The position numbers and the translations under genes are program-made. DNA of 64,000 nt from Aspidiotus rigidus (taxonomy: Eukaryota > Arthropoda > Insecta > Hemiptera > Diaspididae). Below the pieces are notes generated by a model, which was given only the letters and a program-made list of their open reading frames with translations, had not been told where the DNA came from and made no database searches. This document shows positions 22,919 to 33,434 of this stretch, in pieces. Each line of letters opens with the position of its first letter. Within the stretch, counting starts at the first letter, position 1. The stretch spans positions 14,601,001-14,665,000 of the forward strand of contig JAVHKY010000004.1 of assembly GCA_035079385.1 (NCBI GenBank), given 5' to 3'.

Positions 22919-22959
22919 ATCAATAGAGACCTGTTACCGAGAAAGACAAAGTTCGATTC
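22919..22959 (+). mobile_element. Partial copy of the LTR 3' end
   Basis: TCAATAGAGACCTGTTACC and the following GTTCGATTC match the last 45 bp of the LTR at 23010-23231 with a few changes. It stands where the end of a 5' LTR would be in an element whose interior is almost wholly deleted. Confidence 0.5.
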
Positions 22960-22997
22960 GATCACCTCGACATTCTTCTCTGGTGGTGGACCCTCCT

Positions 22998-23231
22998 AAG
23001 AGGGAGAGATGTAAGAATATGCTGCTGCATATTCTTGCACGCTGGCACTCGCAGACAAAATAGGTAGTCGTAGTTGTTATAAGAGATTAGAATAGAGATA
23101 GCGAGTGTCAGTTAATTCACGTTTCATACGTGTAGTTAAGATCGTTCAATAGAGACTCGGTAGCAGGAAAGACAGAGGTCTTCGGATCAATAGAGACCTG
23201 TTACCAAGAAAGACGAAGTTCGATTCTTACA
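22998..23231 (+). mobile_element. LTR with adjacent polypurine tract, remnant of an LTR retrotransposon
   Basis: The 222-bp LTR 23010-23231 starts TGTAAGAATATG and ends CGATTCTTACA, so it has TG...CA ends inside a 9-bp inverted repeat. The purine run AAGAGGGAGAGA (22998-23009) directly before it is in the position of a polypurine tract. Only about 50 bp separates it from the LTR-end fragment at 22919-22959. No target duplication is visible because the left side is rearranged. The GTTCGATTC word resembles a pol III B box by chance. Confidence 0.65.
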
Positions 23232-23448
23232 TATATGTATGTTGTTCTCAATACTTTGAAACAAGATATATATGTACGTTGTTCTTACTACATTGAAACA
23301 AGATATATATGTATATTGTTCTTGATACTTTGAAACAAGATATATATGTATGTTGTTCTGAATACATTGAAACAAAATATGTATGTATGTTGTTCTCCGT
23401 ACCTTGAAACAGGATATATATGTATGTTGTTCTCAATACTTTGAAACA

Positions 23449-23506
<58 letters not shown>

Positions 23507-24423
23507 CTTACTACATTGAAACAATATATATATGTATGTCATTCTTGATACTTTGAAACAAGATATATATTTGTATGTAGGTTGTTCTGAATACATTGAA
23601 ACTGGATATATATGTATGTTGTTCTCAATACTTTGAAACAAGATATATATGTATGTTGTTCTTACTACATTAAAACAAGATATATATATATGTATGTTGT
23701 TCTGACAACATTGAAACAAAATATGTATGTATGTTGTTCTCCATACCTTGAAACAGGATATATATGTATGTTGTTCTCAATACTTTGAAACAAGATATAT
23801 ATGTATGTTGTTCTCAATACTTTGAAACAAGATATATATGTATGTTGTTCTTACTACATTGAAACAAGATATATATGTATATTGTTCTTGATACTTTGAA
23901 ACAAGATATATATGTATGTTGTTCTGAATACATTGAAACAAAGTATGTATGTATGTTGTTCTCCATACCTTGAAACAGGATATATATGTATGTTGTTCTC
24001 AATACTTTGAAACAAGATATATATGTATATTGTTCTTACTACATTGAAACAATATATATATGTATGTTGTTCTCAATACTTTGAAACAAGATATATATGT
24101 ATGTTGTTCTTACTACATTAAAACAAGATATATATGTATGTTGTTCTGACAACATTGAAACAAAATATGTATGTATGTTGTTCTCCATACCTTGAAACAG
24201 GATATATATGTATGTTGTTCTCAATACTTTGAAACAAGATATATATGTATGTTGTTCTTACTACATTGAAATAAGATATAGGCCTATATGTATGTCGTTC
24301 TCAATACTTTGAAACGGGATATATATGTATGTTATTCCCAATTGAAACAGGATATATATGAATGTCGTTCTTAATACATTGAGACAAGATATATATGTAT
24401 GTTGTTCTCAATACTTTGAAACA

Positions 24424-24489
<66 letters not shown>

Positions 24490-24519
24490 CTTACTACATT
24501 GAAACAATATATATATGTA

Positions 24520-24645
24520 ACCGAAAATCTGTATACAGTGAGATTGAGGTTGCCTAGCAATACGATAATTAGGGTGTACCTCGTCGATGAAGACTGTATT
24601 ATTATTATTATCGAATGTAACATTGGAAGCAATACAACCTTTAGT
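24520..24645 (+). repeat. 127-bp direct repeat, left copy
   Basis: Begins AACCGAAAATCTGTATACAG and ends TTTAGTTCTAAT. It recurs almost unchanged at 25436-25563. The two copies bracket the gypsy integrase piece. The satellite sequence ATATATATGTA lies left of this copy and right of the other, as if the whole block had inserted with a short duplication. Confidence 0.7.
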
Positions 24646-24656
24646 TCTAATAAAAA

Positions 24657-24882
24657 AAAAAAAAAATATGAAATTGGAGATTTGGTGCTTGTCAAGATAT
24701 CAAGCACAGTCACTCGAGGCGAAAGTCGCAAATTAAAGCCAAGATATAAAGGACCGTATCGAGTTACCGAAAAATTATTAGCCGACCGCTATACCGTACA
24801 GAGCATCACAGGAAAACAATATACAGGCGAGTATGCCGCCGAAGCAATGAAACCCTGGATCATCTTTGCGGCAGACGACTAA
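24657..24882 (+). pseudogene. Ty3/gypsy-type integrase C-terminus (GPY/F module)
   Basis: The open reading YEIGDLVLVKISSTVTRGES continues through KPRYKGPYRV, ADRYTVQSI and an acidic end to a TAA at 24880-24882. The KGPYRV core with the preceding basic strand is the GPY/F module at the end of chromoviral and other Ty3/gypsy integrases. No catalytic core lies upstream: the frame is fused to an A run and the 127-bp repeat, then to satellite. Fragment only. Confidence 0.75.
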
Positions 24883-25433
24883 ATAGACTAGAACGCTAAC
24901 TGTATATCTGTAATTCAATTGTAAATAAGTAGAGTAAAAATGTTGGAGTTTCTGGAGGTCGTTGGAAGACACGACAAATGAGGTCGTTGAAAGAAACGAT
25001 AAACGGGGTCGTTGAAAGATACGACAAACAAGAAGTTGGTAGCAAGTAGTGACACTGCGCTATGCAACTTGGCAAGTAGTAGAGACTGAGCCACAATTGA
25101 ACTAGTTCGGCAAGTAGTAGAGACTGAGCCATCCTGCCAGCCAGTGTACAGACTGAGCTGTCTCGTGAAAAACTGCGCTCATTGTAGGATAGAGCAAGTA
25201 TAGTGTGAGAAACTGTGTCTAAACTATGAGTTGGACAAGTACTATGGATGAAAGTGTTAAAATTAAGTCAGTACGACCGAGTGATTCTTTCAGGACATCA
25301 ATAATCAAGACGACCGTGTAACCCGTGTAAACGAGCCGTAAAAACGAGAATCGAATATAGGAGTAGAAATTGATAATCGGAGGTGGATGATCAAAGGATA
25401 ACGTCGGGACGCCGTTAATGTCAGTATGGCCGT
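24883..25433 (+). other. Downstream part of the gypsy fragment with short internal repeats
   Basis: Contains three copies of GGTCGTTG(G/A)AAGA..ACGA (24956-25030) and repeats of CAAGTAGTAGAGACTGAGCC (25070-25130). This could be the 3' untranslated region and part of an LTR, but I could not find LTR ends. No coding sequence. Confidence 0.45.
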
Positions 25434-25435
25434 GT

Positions 25436-25565
25436 AACCGAAAATCTGTATACAGTGAGATTGAGGTTGCCTAGCAATACGATAATTAGGGTGTACCTCG
25501 TCGATGAAGACTGTATTATTATTATTATCGAATTTAACATTGGAAGCAATACAACCTTTAGTTCT
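25436..25565 (+). repeat. 127-bp direct repeat, right copy
   Basis: Same sequence as 24520-24645, with GAATTTAAC in place of GAATGTAAC near the end. It leads straight into satellite through TATTTATATATATGTA. Confidence 0.7.
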
Positions 25566-26619
25566 AATATTTATATATATGTATGTCATTCTTGATACTT
25601 TGAAACAAGATATATATTTGTATGTAGGTTGTTCTGAATACATTGAAACTGGATATATATGTATGTTGTTCTGACAACATTGAAACAAAATATGTATGTA
25701 TGTTGTTCTCCATACCTTGAAACAGGATATATATGTATGTTGTTCTCAATACTTTGAAACAAGATATATATGTATGTTGTTCTCAATACTTTGAAACAAG
25801 ATATATATGTATGTTGTTCTTACTACATTGAAACAAGATATATATGTATATTGTTCTTGATACTTTGAAACAAGATATATATGTATGTTGTTCTGAATAC
25901 ATTGAAACAAAATATGTATGTATGTTGTTCTCCATACCTTGAAACAGGATATATATGTATGTTGTTCTCAATACTTTGAAACAAGATATATATGTATATT
26001 GTTCTTACTACATTGAAACAATATATATATGTATGTTGTTCTCAATACTTTGAAACAAGATATATATGTATGTTGTTCTTACTACATTAAAACAAGATAT
26101 ATATGTATGTTGTTCTGACAACATTGAAACAAAATATGTATGTATGTTGTTCTCCATACCTTGAAACAGGATATATATGTATGTTGTTCTCAATACTTTG
26201 AAACAAGATATATATGTATGTTGTTCTTACTACATTGAAATAAGATATAGGCCTATATGTATGTCGTTCTCAATACTTTGAAACGGGATATATATGTATG
26301 TTATTCCCAATTGAAATAGGATATATATGAATGTCGTTCTTAATACATTGAGACAAGATATATATGTATGTTGTTCTCAATACCTTTAAACAGGATATAT
26401 ATGTATGTTGTTCTTATTGCATTGAAATGGGATATAGGTATATGTATATGCATGCTGTTTGGAAACTGCCTATATATTTGACTTAAGTGGCGTTATGCTT
26501 TTTACTTCTGTAGATAACAATCCTTCTGGACAAGAATTTGAACTAATATATGTATACATGTCATTCCCAGTATATTGAAATGGGATATATGAATGTAGTT
26601 TCCAATGCGTCTCCTCTCT

Positions 26620-27400
26620 ATCCCTCTTTCTCCTTAAGCAATTCTTGAGAAGATGTTGTCATCTAGCGTCTCGCCCTTTCTGATGGGGTTGAATTTGATA
26701 TTGATAGGTTGATTTGGAAAAAACATACTTTTAAAGCTGTAGATTTTACTACTTCTCTTCCCCGGTGCATGTCTGGTTCAAGGAGGATAGAGGAAAGGGT
26801 TTGCATTCCCCTCTTAGGATGTTGTCCTCTGAGCTAACCCACTTCCTTAAGCCTTTTGGTCTTTGTCCTACTTTTTATAATCCTGCAAAACTAAAGATTC
26901 TATCCCTATAATTATTTGAGAGAAGTGGCGTCTATAAGTTTTTCAATGTTCTGGTTGTTCGGCTGTCTAAATAGGGGAGACAAGCCGAAAGCTTTGTATC
27001 GGGGTTCAGGAACACCTTTATGAATTTCCCCGCTTCCTCTGAAAGAGATTGGCTTTTTCCTAACACCTTTTGGACTCTCGCCACAGTTTTGAGTTGGACC
27101 AAGCCGTTTTCCTCTATTCTGAGAGTTTTTTCCATAAACGTTTGACCCTTGAACTAATCGACATTGTTCGTTATGTCAATAACATTGTTGTTTTGAATCG
27201 GTTCTTCCCCGATAACGAACTCATTGAAAAGTTTTATAAGCTCCTTATACCAACGGCTCCTGATTCATCTCTGTTTTCTTGTCACCACCGGCTTTGCTTG
27301 TGATAAACTTTCCTCCTTTCCTATTCTTCTCTTTGTTTGTGCTTCTCAGTTAGTGTTCTATCCTGATGATGGCTATTCAGTCGAAAGTTTTTGTATTATA
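26620..27400 (+). pseudogene. Decayed Penelope-like element, RT C-terminus to GIY-YIG and 3' end
   Basis: With frameshifts the plus strand reads DFTTSLPRCMSGSRRIEERV, KPFGLCPTFYNPAKLK (compare RPFGFRPAFYNPSTVK in the copy at 53.7 kb), a damaged GIY-YIG region (GVYKF, then IGETSRKL in another frame), and LELIDIVRYVNNIVVLNRFF (compare LEYIEIMRHRNTDGITVLNS). It ends near CCTGATGATGGCTATTCAG and CGAAAG, a PLE-type tail, and abuts the minus-strand LINE end at about 27405. Many stops; dead. Confidence 0.75.
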
Positions 27401-27404
27401 GTAT

Positions 27405-30400
27405 TATTTCTTTATTTATTTTATTTTTTACGAGCACTAGAGCTGCACGAGGGCTATTGGCTCGGCGTTACAAAAGTTATGAAAGTAATATTATAAATAA
27501 CACATAAGAAAGGGAGGTCTTGAGGAAGTTGGTAGAGTAAGGAAAAGTGAGGAAGGATAAGAGGATGGAATATAATGTCGAGTGTAACTGCTTCAGGTAA
27601 TGGTGTGTAAAAGTTTACAATGTGTGTATGTAGAAGGTTGTAGAGGTATACTCGATGTATGTGTTCAGATGTGAGCGTAAAAGTCAGTTTGTCTTAGGTA
27701 ATGTATGTCCTGGTTGTTTTTGAGTGCTTGGGTGAGTGAAGAGGGGGTATCCGAAGAAGAGCGAAGGGGTAAAAGTCTGGGGCATGAAAAAAAGTGTTCC
27801 ACTGTTAATTTGTCTCTTTGACAGTGGGGACATGAGGGAGGAGTTAGGATGTAGGGAATGATGAGGTGGGTGTGAGTAATTTTTGTGTGACCAATTCTGA
27901 GACGAGAGAGAATCACTTCTTCTCTTCTTGTGTTTTGAATGGAGGATACCCAAGGAACCGGGGTGTTTTTGATACTGAGAAGTTTATTATTTGTTTGATT
28001 TTCCCAAAGAGTGATTGTGTGATGAGAGAACGATAGTAATTTTTGTAATCTAGGGTTGGTAGGGGTGAATTATCAGTTATTTGACTGAGGGAGGTAGCTT
28101 GTTTAACGGCTTGATCAACTGCGTCGTGGTCGGGGAAATTGGTGTGTCCAGGGATCCATATGAAGATAATTTGAGTGTTGATTGTTTCCAAAGTGTGTAG
28201 TGTGAGAAAGATGCGTTGGATTATAGGGTTAGAGTTGTATGCGTCTGTAAGGGAGTGGAGTGAAGAAAGTGAGTCAGTGAGAATAATGACTTTACCGTTT
28301 GGGGGTAGTTGAGAGAGGTGGGAAAGGCAGGAAAATATGGCCATCAGTTCGGCTGTAAAAATAGAGGCTATATTTCGGATGCGATGAGAAGATATTTCCT
28401 CGTCGATGGAGTATGCGTAAGCTGCTTTAGTAGATGTTTTCGACCCATCGGCGAGGCAAAGTGAATGGTCAGGGTATTCTTGAAGTAGTTTGTTGATATG
28501 TTGGGTAAAACCAGGTTTGTCAGAATTTGGGATTTCTGTGAGATCTAGGCGTATTTTAGGTTGAGGGAAGGTCCAAGGGGGGAAGGTTGTGTATATGGGT
28601 TCTAGGGGATGTGCTATGAACGGTTTGTTGATCAGGTGATTGAATTGGAGGCGAATATGTTCGGTGGAGGATTGGTTGTGATTGTGGTGAAAGATTCGGT
28701 TAAAGATTGGAAGTTGTGGGAATTGTGCTACAGAGGATAAAAAGTTGGAGGTTAGGATGAGCCTTCGAAAGTGAAGGGGAGGATCTGGGGCTTCTGCACA
28801 TAGGCTAAGTTTGGGGCTGGTGCGATAAGCTCCCAGGGCAATCCTGAGAGAAGATGTCTGGATGGGGTCGAGTAAGGCAAGGACGGTTTTGTTCGCTGTG
28901 TTGTAGATCGGGGAACCATAATCTAATTTTGAGCGAATAAGACTTTTGTATAGAAGAAGGAGTAACTTTCTGTTGCAGCCTTTAGATGGATGAGATATGT
29001 ATTTTATTATGTTTAGAGCGCGTGTGAATTTGGCTTTGAGGGTTTTAATGTGGGGGGCCCAGGTAAGTTTTTGGTCAAAATGTAAGCCGAGAAGTTTGCC
29101 GTAGTTACGAGATGGGATTTGGAAGTTTTGTAGAATTAGAGGAGGTAAGGAGGGGATAGGATTTCTTTTTTTGAAAATAACTGAGTAGGTTTTCGAGGAA
29201 GAAAATCTGAATCCTCTTTTTGATGTCCATGTAGTGATTGAGTTAAGGGTATCGTGTAGGAGTCGGTGGGCTCTTTGCGGATTTGCTGAACGGATAGTAA
29301 TGTTATAGTCATCAGCGAAAAGACGCTGGGTGAGGGGGGGGGGGGGGTTTACACATTTGGTGATATCATTTATTGCTATTAGAAAAAGTAAGACACTGAA
29401 GACTTCTCCTTGAGGGACTCCATTTTGGACCGAAAGGGGAGGTTATGTTATTGATTCTTACTAGAAGGGTTCTGTCGTTGAGAAAAGTTTGTAGGATGTT
29501 AGGGAGGTGGCCTCGGAGACCAATTTCGTAAAGTTCGGTAGAGATGAGGTGTCTCCATACCCGGGGAAAGGCCTCTTGGAGATCAAAGAAGATAGAGTAT
29601 AGGGAGGATTTGTTATTGGTGACATCGTTGATTTGAGATTGGAGATCATAAAGGGGTTGTATAGTGTTCCGTCCTTTTCTGAAGCCATATTGGAAGGGAG
29701 AGAGGATGTTATTGGATTCTAGATACCACAAGAGTCTTTTGTTCAGAATTTTTTGGAATAATTTGCCAAGAACGCTAGAAAGGGCAATGGGGCGATATGA
29801 GGCAGGGAGGAGAGGGTCCGAGCCAGGTTTCAATATGGGGAGAATGATGACTGTTTTCTAGAAGATAGGATAGATGTTTTGTGAAAAAATAGAGTTGAAT
29901 AAAGAAAGGAGATAAGTGAGCGAGTTTGGATGGAGATTCTTTATCATGGCCGCGTGAATGTTGTCAAGTCCGGGGGAGGCGTTTCTCAAATTTTTATTCA
30001 TAGTACTCGATAATTCGTTTTCGGAGATGGGGAGGATGTATGGAAGAGGTTCATTTGAAGGAGGATCAAAAGATATATCAAATTTTTCTTGTTGAAGTTT
30101 GTATTCTAAAAAGTCGGGGTCGTAGTTAGCGTTGGAAGATACTGAGGTATAATGTTTAGCTAGGATTTCGGAGATGAGTAGGGGATCTGAGGTTATTGAG
30201 TGATCTGTTTTTAGTTGACTGATAGAACGAAAAGAACCATTACCCGTGAGTTTTTTAATATCTCTCCACATGGTGGAGATAGACACAGGATGGTTCAACC
30301 CCGCTACAAATGTACTCCAGGACTGTGTAATCGTGCAGTTTGTAAAATTATGTCCTGCAACATTGTCTTCCGTATTAATCAAATGTGCTGTTCTTCATTG
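27405..30400 (-). pseudogene. Jockey-type LINE, 5' truncated: RT and RNase H with frameshifts
   Basis: Read on the minus strand: KKLTGNGSFRSISQL and ASPGLDNIHAAMIKN upstream of RT, PASYRPIALSSVLGKLFQKI, FQYGFRKGRNTIQPL, SIFFDLQEAFPRVW, GVPQGE with LLFLIAINDI (shifted), FADDYNITIRSANPQRAHRL, LGLHFDQKLTWAPHIKTLKA, then RNase H with LADGSKTSTKAAYAYSIDEE and IILTDSLSSL, IFIWIPGHTNFPDHDAVDQA, and a Cys/His tail CPHCQRDKLTVEHFFSCPRL. The order and motifs are those of Jockey-superfamily ORF2. Endonuclease and ORF1 are missing. Frameshifts fall near 29840, 29440, 29345 (C run) and 28345. The 3' end is an A-rich tail (27405-27430) after a TGCTCGT end shared with other copies here. Confidence 0.85.
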
Positions 30401-31575
30401 CAGTGTTTTCCAAACAGAGGCGTTCTATTTCTCGCTGATGATGCGGTTTCTTAACCGAAAATTTTCATTCTACGGTATTTCGCATTTTTTTTGTTTTACT
30501 CGTTAGAGTATCTCCTTCTCATTATGAGTAGCTGTAACTTAGAAGATTGTATTATCTGACTTGCCATCTTCTTTTCCCCTTGATGTTTCGTGCTCCGTCT
30601 TCCTGATGTCAAACTTCCTCCCAGTCTCACCTTTGCACTGTTTGTAACTGAGCTTAAGATTCCCTTGTCCTTTTTCTCCGCCCGGTTGCTGCTTATTCTC
30701 TTCACCGTGAGTGGCTCGTTAAAGATGCCAATATTCAAAACATATACACTGAAAGCCTTTATTACATTGTTTGTGTGCTTTCTGATCCGGAGTTCTTTCT
30801 CAGTCTTTTGCGGTTCACCTTTTTGCTTGCATTTTCCCAAGGACTCCCTGAACCACACCTCTAGAGTACCTAGCTGTTGGCTGCTGCGATCTGCTTTACT
30901 ATCTAGATTTCTTTCCTCTTCTCTTCATCGTTCTTGCTTGGTATCAGTAGTTCTGAATCGCCACCAACGTGTGCCTGGGGCGCTGGTAGGAGTCGTTTGG
31001 GATGAAGGTATCGGTGTGCGTTGGCTTCCGAAAGATTTTATGTTCTGCCCTGTTGTTCGAACTTCGAAAAATTTTGATCATCACGCTGCATATGACATGA
31101 GAAGGGGGGTTGGAAGAATCGCGACCACCGAGCCATCAGCCTCGAAAGAATTATCATTCATTCCTCAACACTTTCAAGCGAAACTTTACATCACTTTTAC
31201 CACAGAACGATTGGAAGTCGAAGAAGGCCCTAATAGGGTCTTCAAGAGCCAATATCGGATCCTTTATAGCCACACTTCTGTAGTTATTCTTGATTGTACT
31301 TACCCAGTAGGAGAGAGAAAGAACAAATGAAGACCATTCTGAGAATTTACGAGAAAATTTGATTCACGTGATATTTCTCAGGGTCAAAGATCCACGATCA
31401 CGATTTTCGAAACGATCCCATCTATCATCAAATCTCTCGATGACGCACGTGGGTGACGTGTGCATTTCATATTTTCTTGAAAGTTAACTGAGTACAAGAG
31501 TTTAAAATTTATTTTTCTTCGTAAGTCTTCTGTTACTCCGCGGCCTTGATTACTATACGTAAGGAACCTCCACAT
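30401..31575. other. Long open frame of unknown nature upstream of gene C
   Basis: A plus frame of 246 codons (30590-31330) opposes a minus frame of 120 codons (30496-30858), so at least one is a shadow. No conserved motif. The segment at about 30970-31050 (VPGALVGVVW...VRWLPKDFMF) is partly duplicated at 32450-32530 (VPEAVVGVV...VRWPSVNFIF), which suggests a repeat with coding ancestry. A GATGATGCGGTTTCTTAACC phrase near 30435 resembles the PLE tail. I do not call a gene. Confidence 0.3.
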
Positions 31576-31821
31576 TGATGCTTGATGAACATTAAGCTCA
31601 TTCCAAGAGGCTACTTCTCGAACTAGAATTAAATTTCACAAGAATGGTCGAATTAATCGCGAACAATTCATCGTAGACCGAGCTCACGAACTATGCGTTA
31701 ATCTATCGCGTTCTTAATTACGCCGTATAAAAATAGTGAGAGAGAAAAATCTTCTGAAACGAAATAACATTTATCGTAAATCTGAATCGTAGTCGTATCT
31801 TATACGGATGAGAAAAACAGA

Positions 31822-32070
31822 TCACGTAAATTTATTATACAGGATGGCAGATTTTCGGTACACGATTCGCTGAATATAAATTAGCTCGTAAAATTCTGTC
31901 GGAATTTTTCCTTCTCTTCCTGCGTTACAAACATGAAAATAGTCATCCGAAGTGTTACGGTTGACCGCCATCAAACTTGAAATTTTTCGCTTCAGCGGAA
32001 TTTTCTGGTGCTCGGAATACTCGGCGTTGACCAATGCCTGTAGGTACGATATTATAGGTAAAAATTGCAT
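31822..32070 (-). CDS. Gene C: small possibly secreted protein, or first exon of a larger one
   Basis: A minus-strand ORF of 82 codons from the ATG at 32070. The N-terminus MQFLPIISYLQALVNA is hydrophobic with small residues at the end and could be a weak signal peptide. Then comes EYSEHQKIPLKRKISSLMAV, a dibasic stretch, and a mixed C-terminus ending YRKSAILYNKFT. A TATA box and initiator lie at 32130-32096, giving a 5' UTR of about 28 nt, like gene A. AATAAA-like sequence overlaps the stop region. IPLKRKISSL loosely recalls the start of aspartic-protease propeptides, but that is weak. A GTAACG after FHV could be a donor, in which case this is a first exon. It lies within a gene D intron, opposite strand. 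Confidence 0.45.
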   Translation of the reverse strand: MQFLPIISYLQALVNAEYSEHQKIPLKRKISSLMAVNRNTSDDYFHVCNAGREGKIPTEFYELIYIQRIVYRKSAILYNKFT

Positions 32071-32095
32071 TTAGAATCGCTGCACTAGGATAAGA

Positions 32096-32130
32096 AATGA
32101 ATCGTCGAGTTTGCTCGTGCTTCCTTTATA
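32096..32130 (-). promoter_or_regulatory. Gene C core promoter: TATAAAGG and initiator
   Basis: On the minus strand TATAAAGG (32130-32123) is followed after 32 nt by an Inr-like TCATT (32100-32096). The ATG follows at 32070. Spacing is the same as in the gene A promoter. Confidence 0.5.
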
Positions 32131-32452
32131 ACCTCGTCGTCACGCTTCGGATGAGTGAGCTGGGCTTTCGTAGCTCTGTCCAGGGTACGTAACGACGTAA
32201 ATTCTTGCATGGTACGTGCGTAAAATGATTATGACATTGTGACTGGTGGACGGCAGCACTTTATTATCTTCGAGTTGCGAAAGGAAGAAAAGATTTCACT
32301 ATAACGTCTTTATAGAAACGAACGAGCGATTTTGTGAACACTAGCTCGAGCCATGCTTGACCTGTCGCTGTACAACAAAAATTTATCCGAGTTCTTTTTG
32401 CCAAAGTCAGGAAGGATTATAACGATGGAGGAGCATAATCACTAACTTGTAC

Positions 32453-32530
32453 CTGAGGCGGTGGTAGGAGTTGTCTGTGTACGCTGGCCTTCTGTAAATT
32501 TTATATTCTATTCTATTGCTCTCCAGTGTG
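32453..32530 (+). repeat. Partial duplicate of the segment at 30970-31050
   Basis: GTACCTGAGGCGGTGGTAGG corresponds to GTGCCTGGGGCGCTGGTAGG, and the match runs on through TGCGCTGGC/GTTGGC and TTTTATATTCT/TTTTATGTTCT. Both copies flank gene C, one on each side. Confidence 0.5.
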
Positions 32531-32593
32531 AGAGTTAGGTTCAATTATTAGTTGATGGTCTCATTGCCATTTTCCACTGTGAATTTGATGCTC

Positions 32594-33147
32594 TCATACA
32601 TTTCTAGCGATAGTTTCCCTAAGTAGGGTAGTCGAATTCATTTTGGGCGCGGGAGCGGATGTGGAGTAGGGGAGGTGAGTGAGAAAGACGAAGGCTTTAC
32701 GTCTCAACATAGCGGGCACATCAAGGTGGAAGCCATTTAGTTGGGCTATGAGGCAGGTTTGTTCAAATTCGTCCTGTTTTGCTGAGGAGGAAAGAGGAAG
32801 GTGAAGGAGGCGATGGATGTTATAGTTAATTATGACGTGTTTGTGTCGCTGCGGATGGAGAGTGGTCATTTATGGAAAAAAAACCTGTAAAAGTACTTTT
32901 CCTGTAGATGCCAAACTCAACTGTCAAGAGGTGAGATTGATGTATGAGCTGAAGAGTAAGGCCTAGATACAAGGTAGAGACGCCTCCTATCTCCAAGGAA
33001 AACTTTTAATTGGTTCATATCATCGACTAATCGATGCAAAGAAACTTCAGATCCAGACCAAACTCCTATGCAGTCGTCAACATACCTGCGATAGTAAGCT
33101 AAATCCGTTGAATAGTTAGAAGTGATGCGTTCCTCCCTATGGTCCAT
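32594..33147 (-). pseudogene. Penelope-like element fragment, RT domain, divergent lineage
   Basis: The minus frame 33147-32917 contains YYRRYVDDCIGVWSGSEVSL, matching YWHRYVDDVLCTWTGHPDLL of the copy at 54.7 kb, including the catalytic YVDD. The next frame (32869-32594) reads NIHRLLHLPLSS, then LIAQLNGFHLDVPAMLRRK, matching LVHRLTRIPLSQ and LARVSGFNVVVDVMVRRK. A frameshift separates the two. It is clearly more distant than the 53.7-57 kb pair are from each other. Confidence 0.75.
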
Positions 33148-33434
33148 ACACAGGGTGGGGCAGAAAGATGTTACCAGTTAAATGGGAGTTTGCGCTAAAT
33201 CTGTTGTAGCGCGAAAACGCAAAACGTTAGACGTATAGTTTAAATGTACGAATTTTGTATCTTAATTTTATCTTTAATTTGAGCCGGACCCGAAGTTTCT
33301 ACGACTTTTCTGAGCTGAGTTCTGAACCAAAATGTGCCGAAAATTCACCAAGTCGTCAGGGTTCCCAAAATAGAGCTTGAAAATTAATTAATTTACAGTA
33401 TTGAACTGAATTTCGAAAATTTTAATAATTAAAT

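Larger units (their letters stand above)
22790..26600. repeat. 37-bp satellite with higher-order structure, interrupted by retroelement pieces
   Basis: The unit is about 37 bp: GAAACAAGATATATATGTAT followed by GTTGTTCTCAATACTTT. Variants differ at the last 10-12 bases (CAATACTTT, TACTACATT, GATACTTT, GAATACATT, CCATACCTT, ACAACATT) and recur in a fixed order, so the true period is a multimer of about five to six units (roughly 200 bp). A block from about 23545 to 24400 is repeated with small deletions at about 25580-26370. Frames of the YIYILFQ type on the minus strand are by-products. (TA)n tracts lie at 23450-23501 and 24427-24484. Interruptions: the LTR at 23010-23231 and the gypsy piece at 24520-25570. 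Confidence 0.9.

Noticed and set aside
22950..23231. GTTCGATTC words as tRNA or pol III B boxes
   Set aside because: They lie in the ends of an LTR and have no A box or cloverleaf around them.
23187..26193. Series of minus-strand frames with YIYILFQS repeats
   Set aside because: Translation of the AT-rich 37-bp satellite; same residues in every frame set, no promoter, tied to repeat boundaries.
29664..30506. Plus-strand frames over the LINE
   Set aside because: Antisense to conserved Jockey RT motifs on the minus strand.
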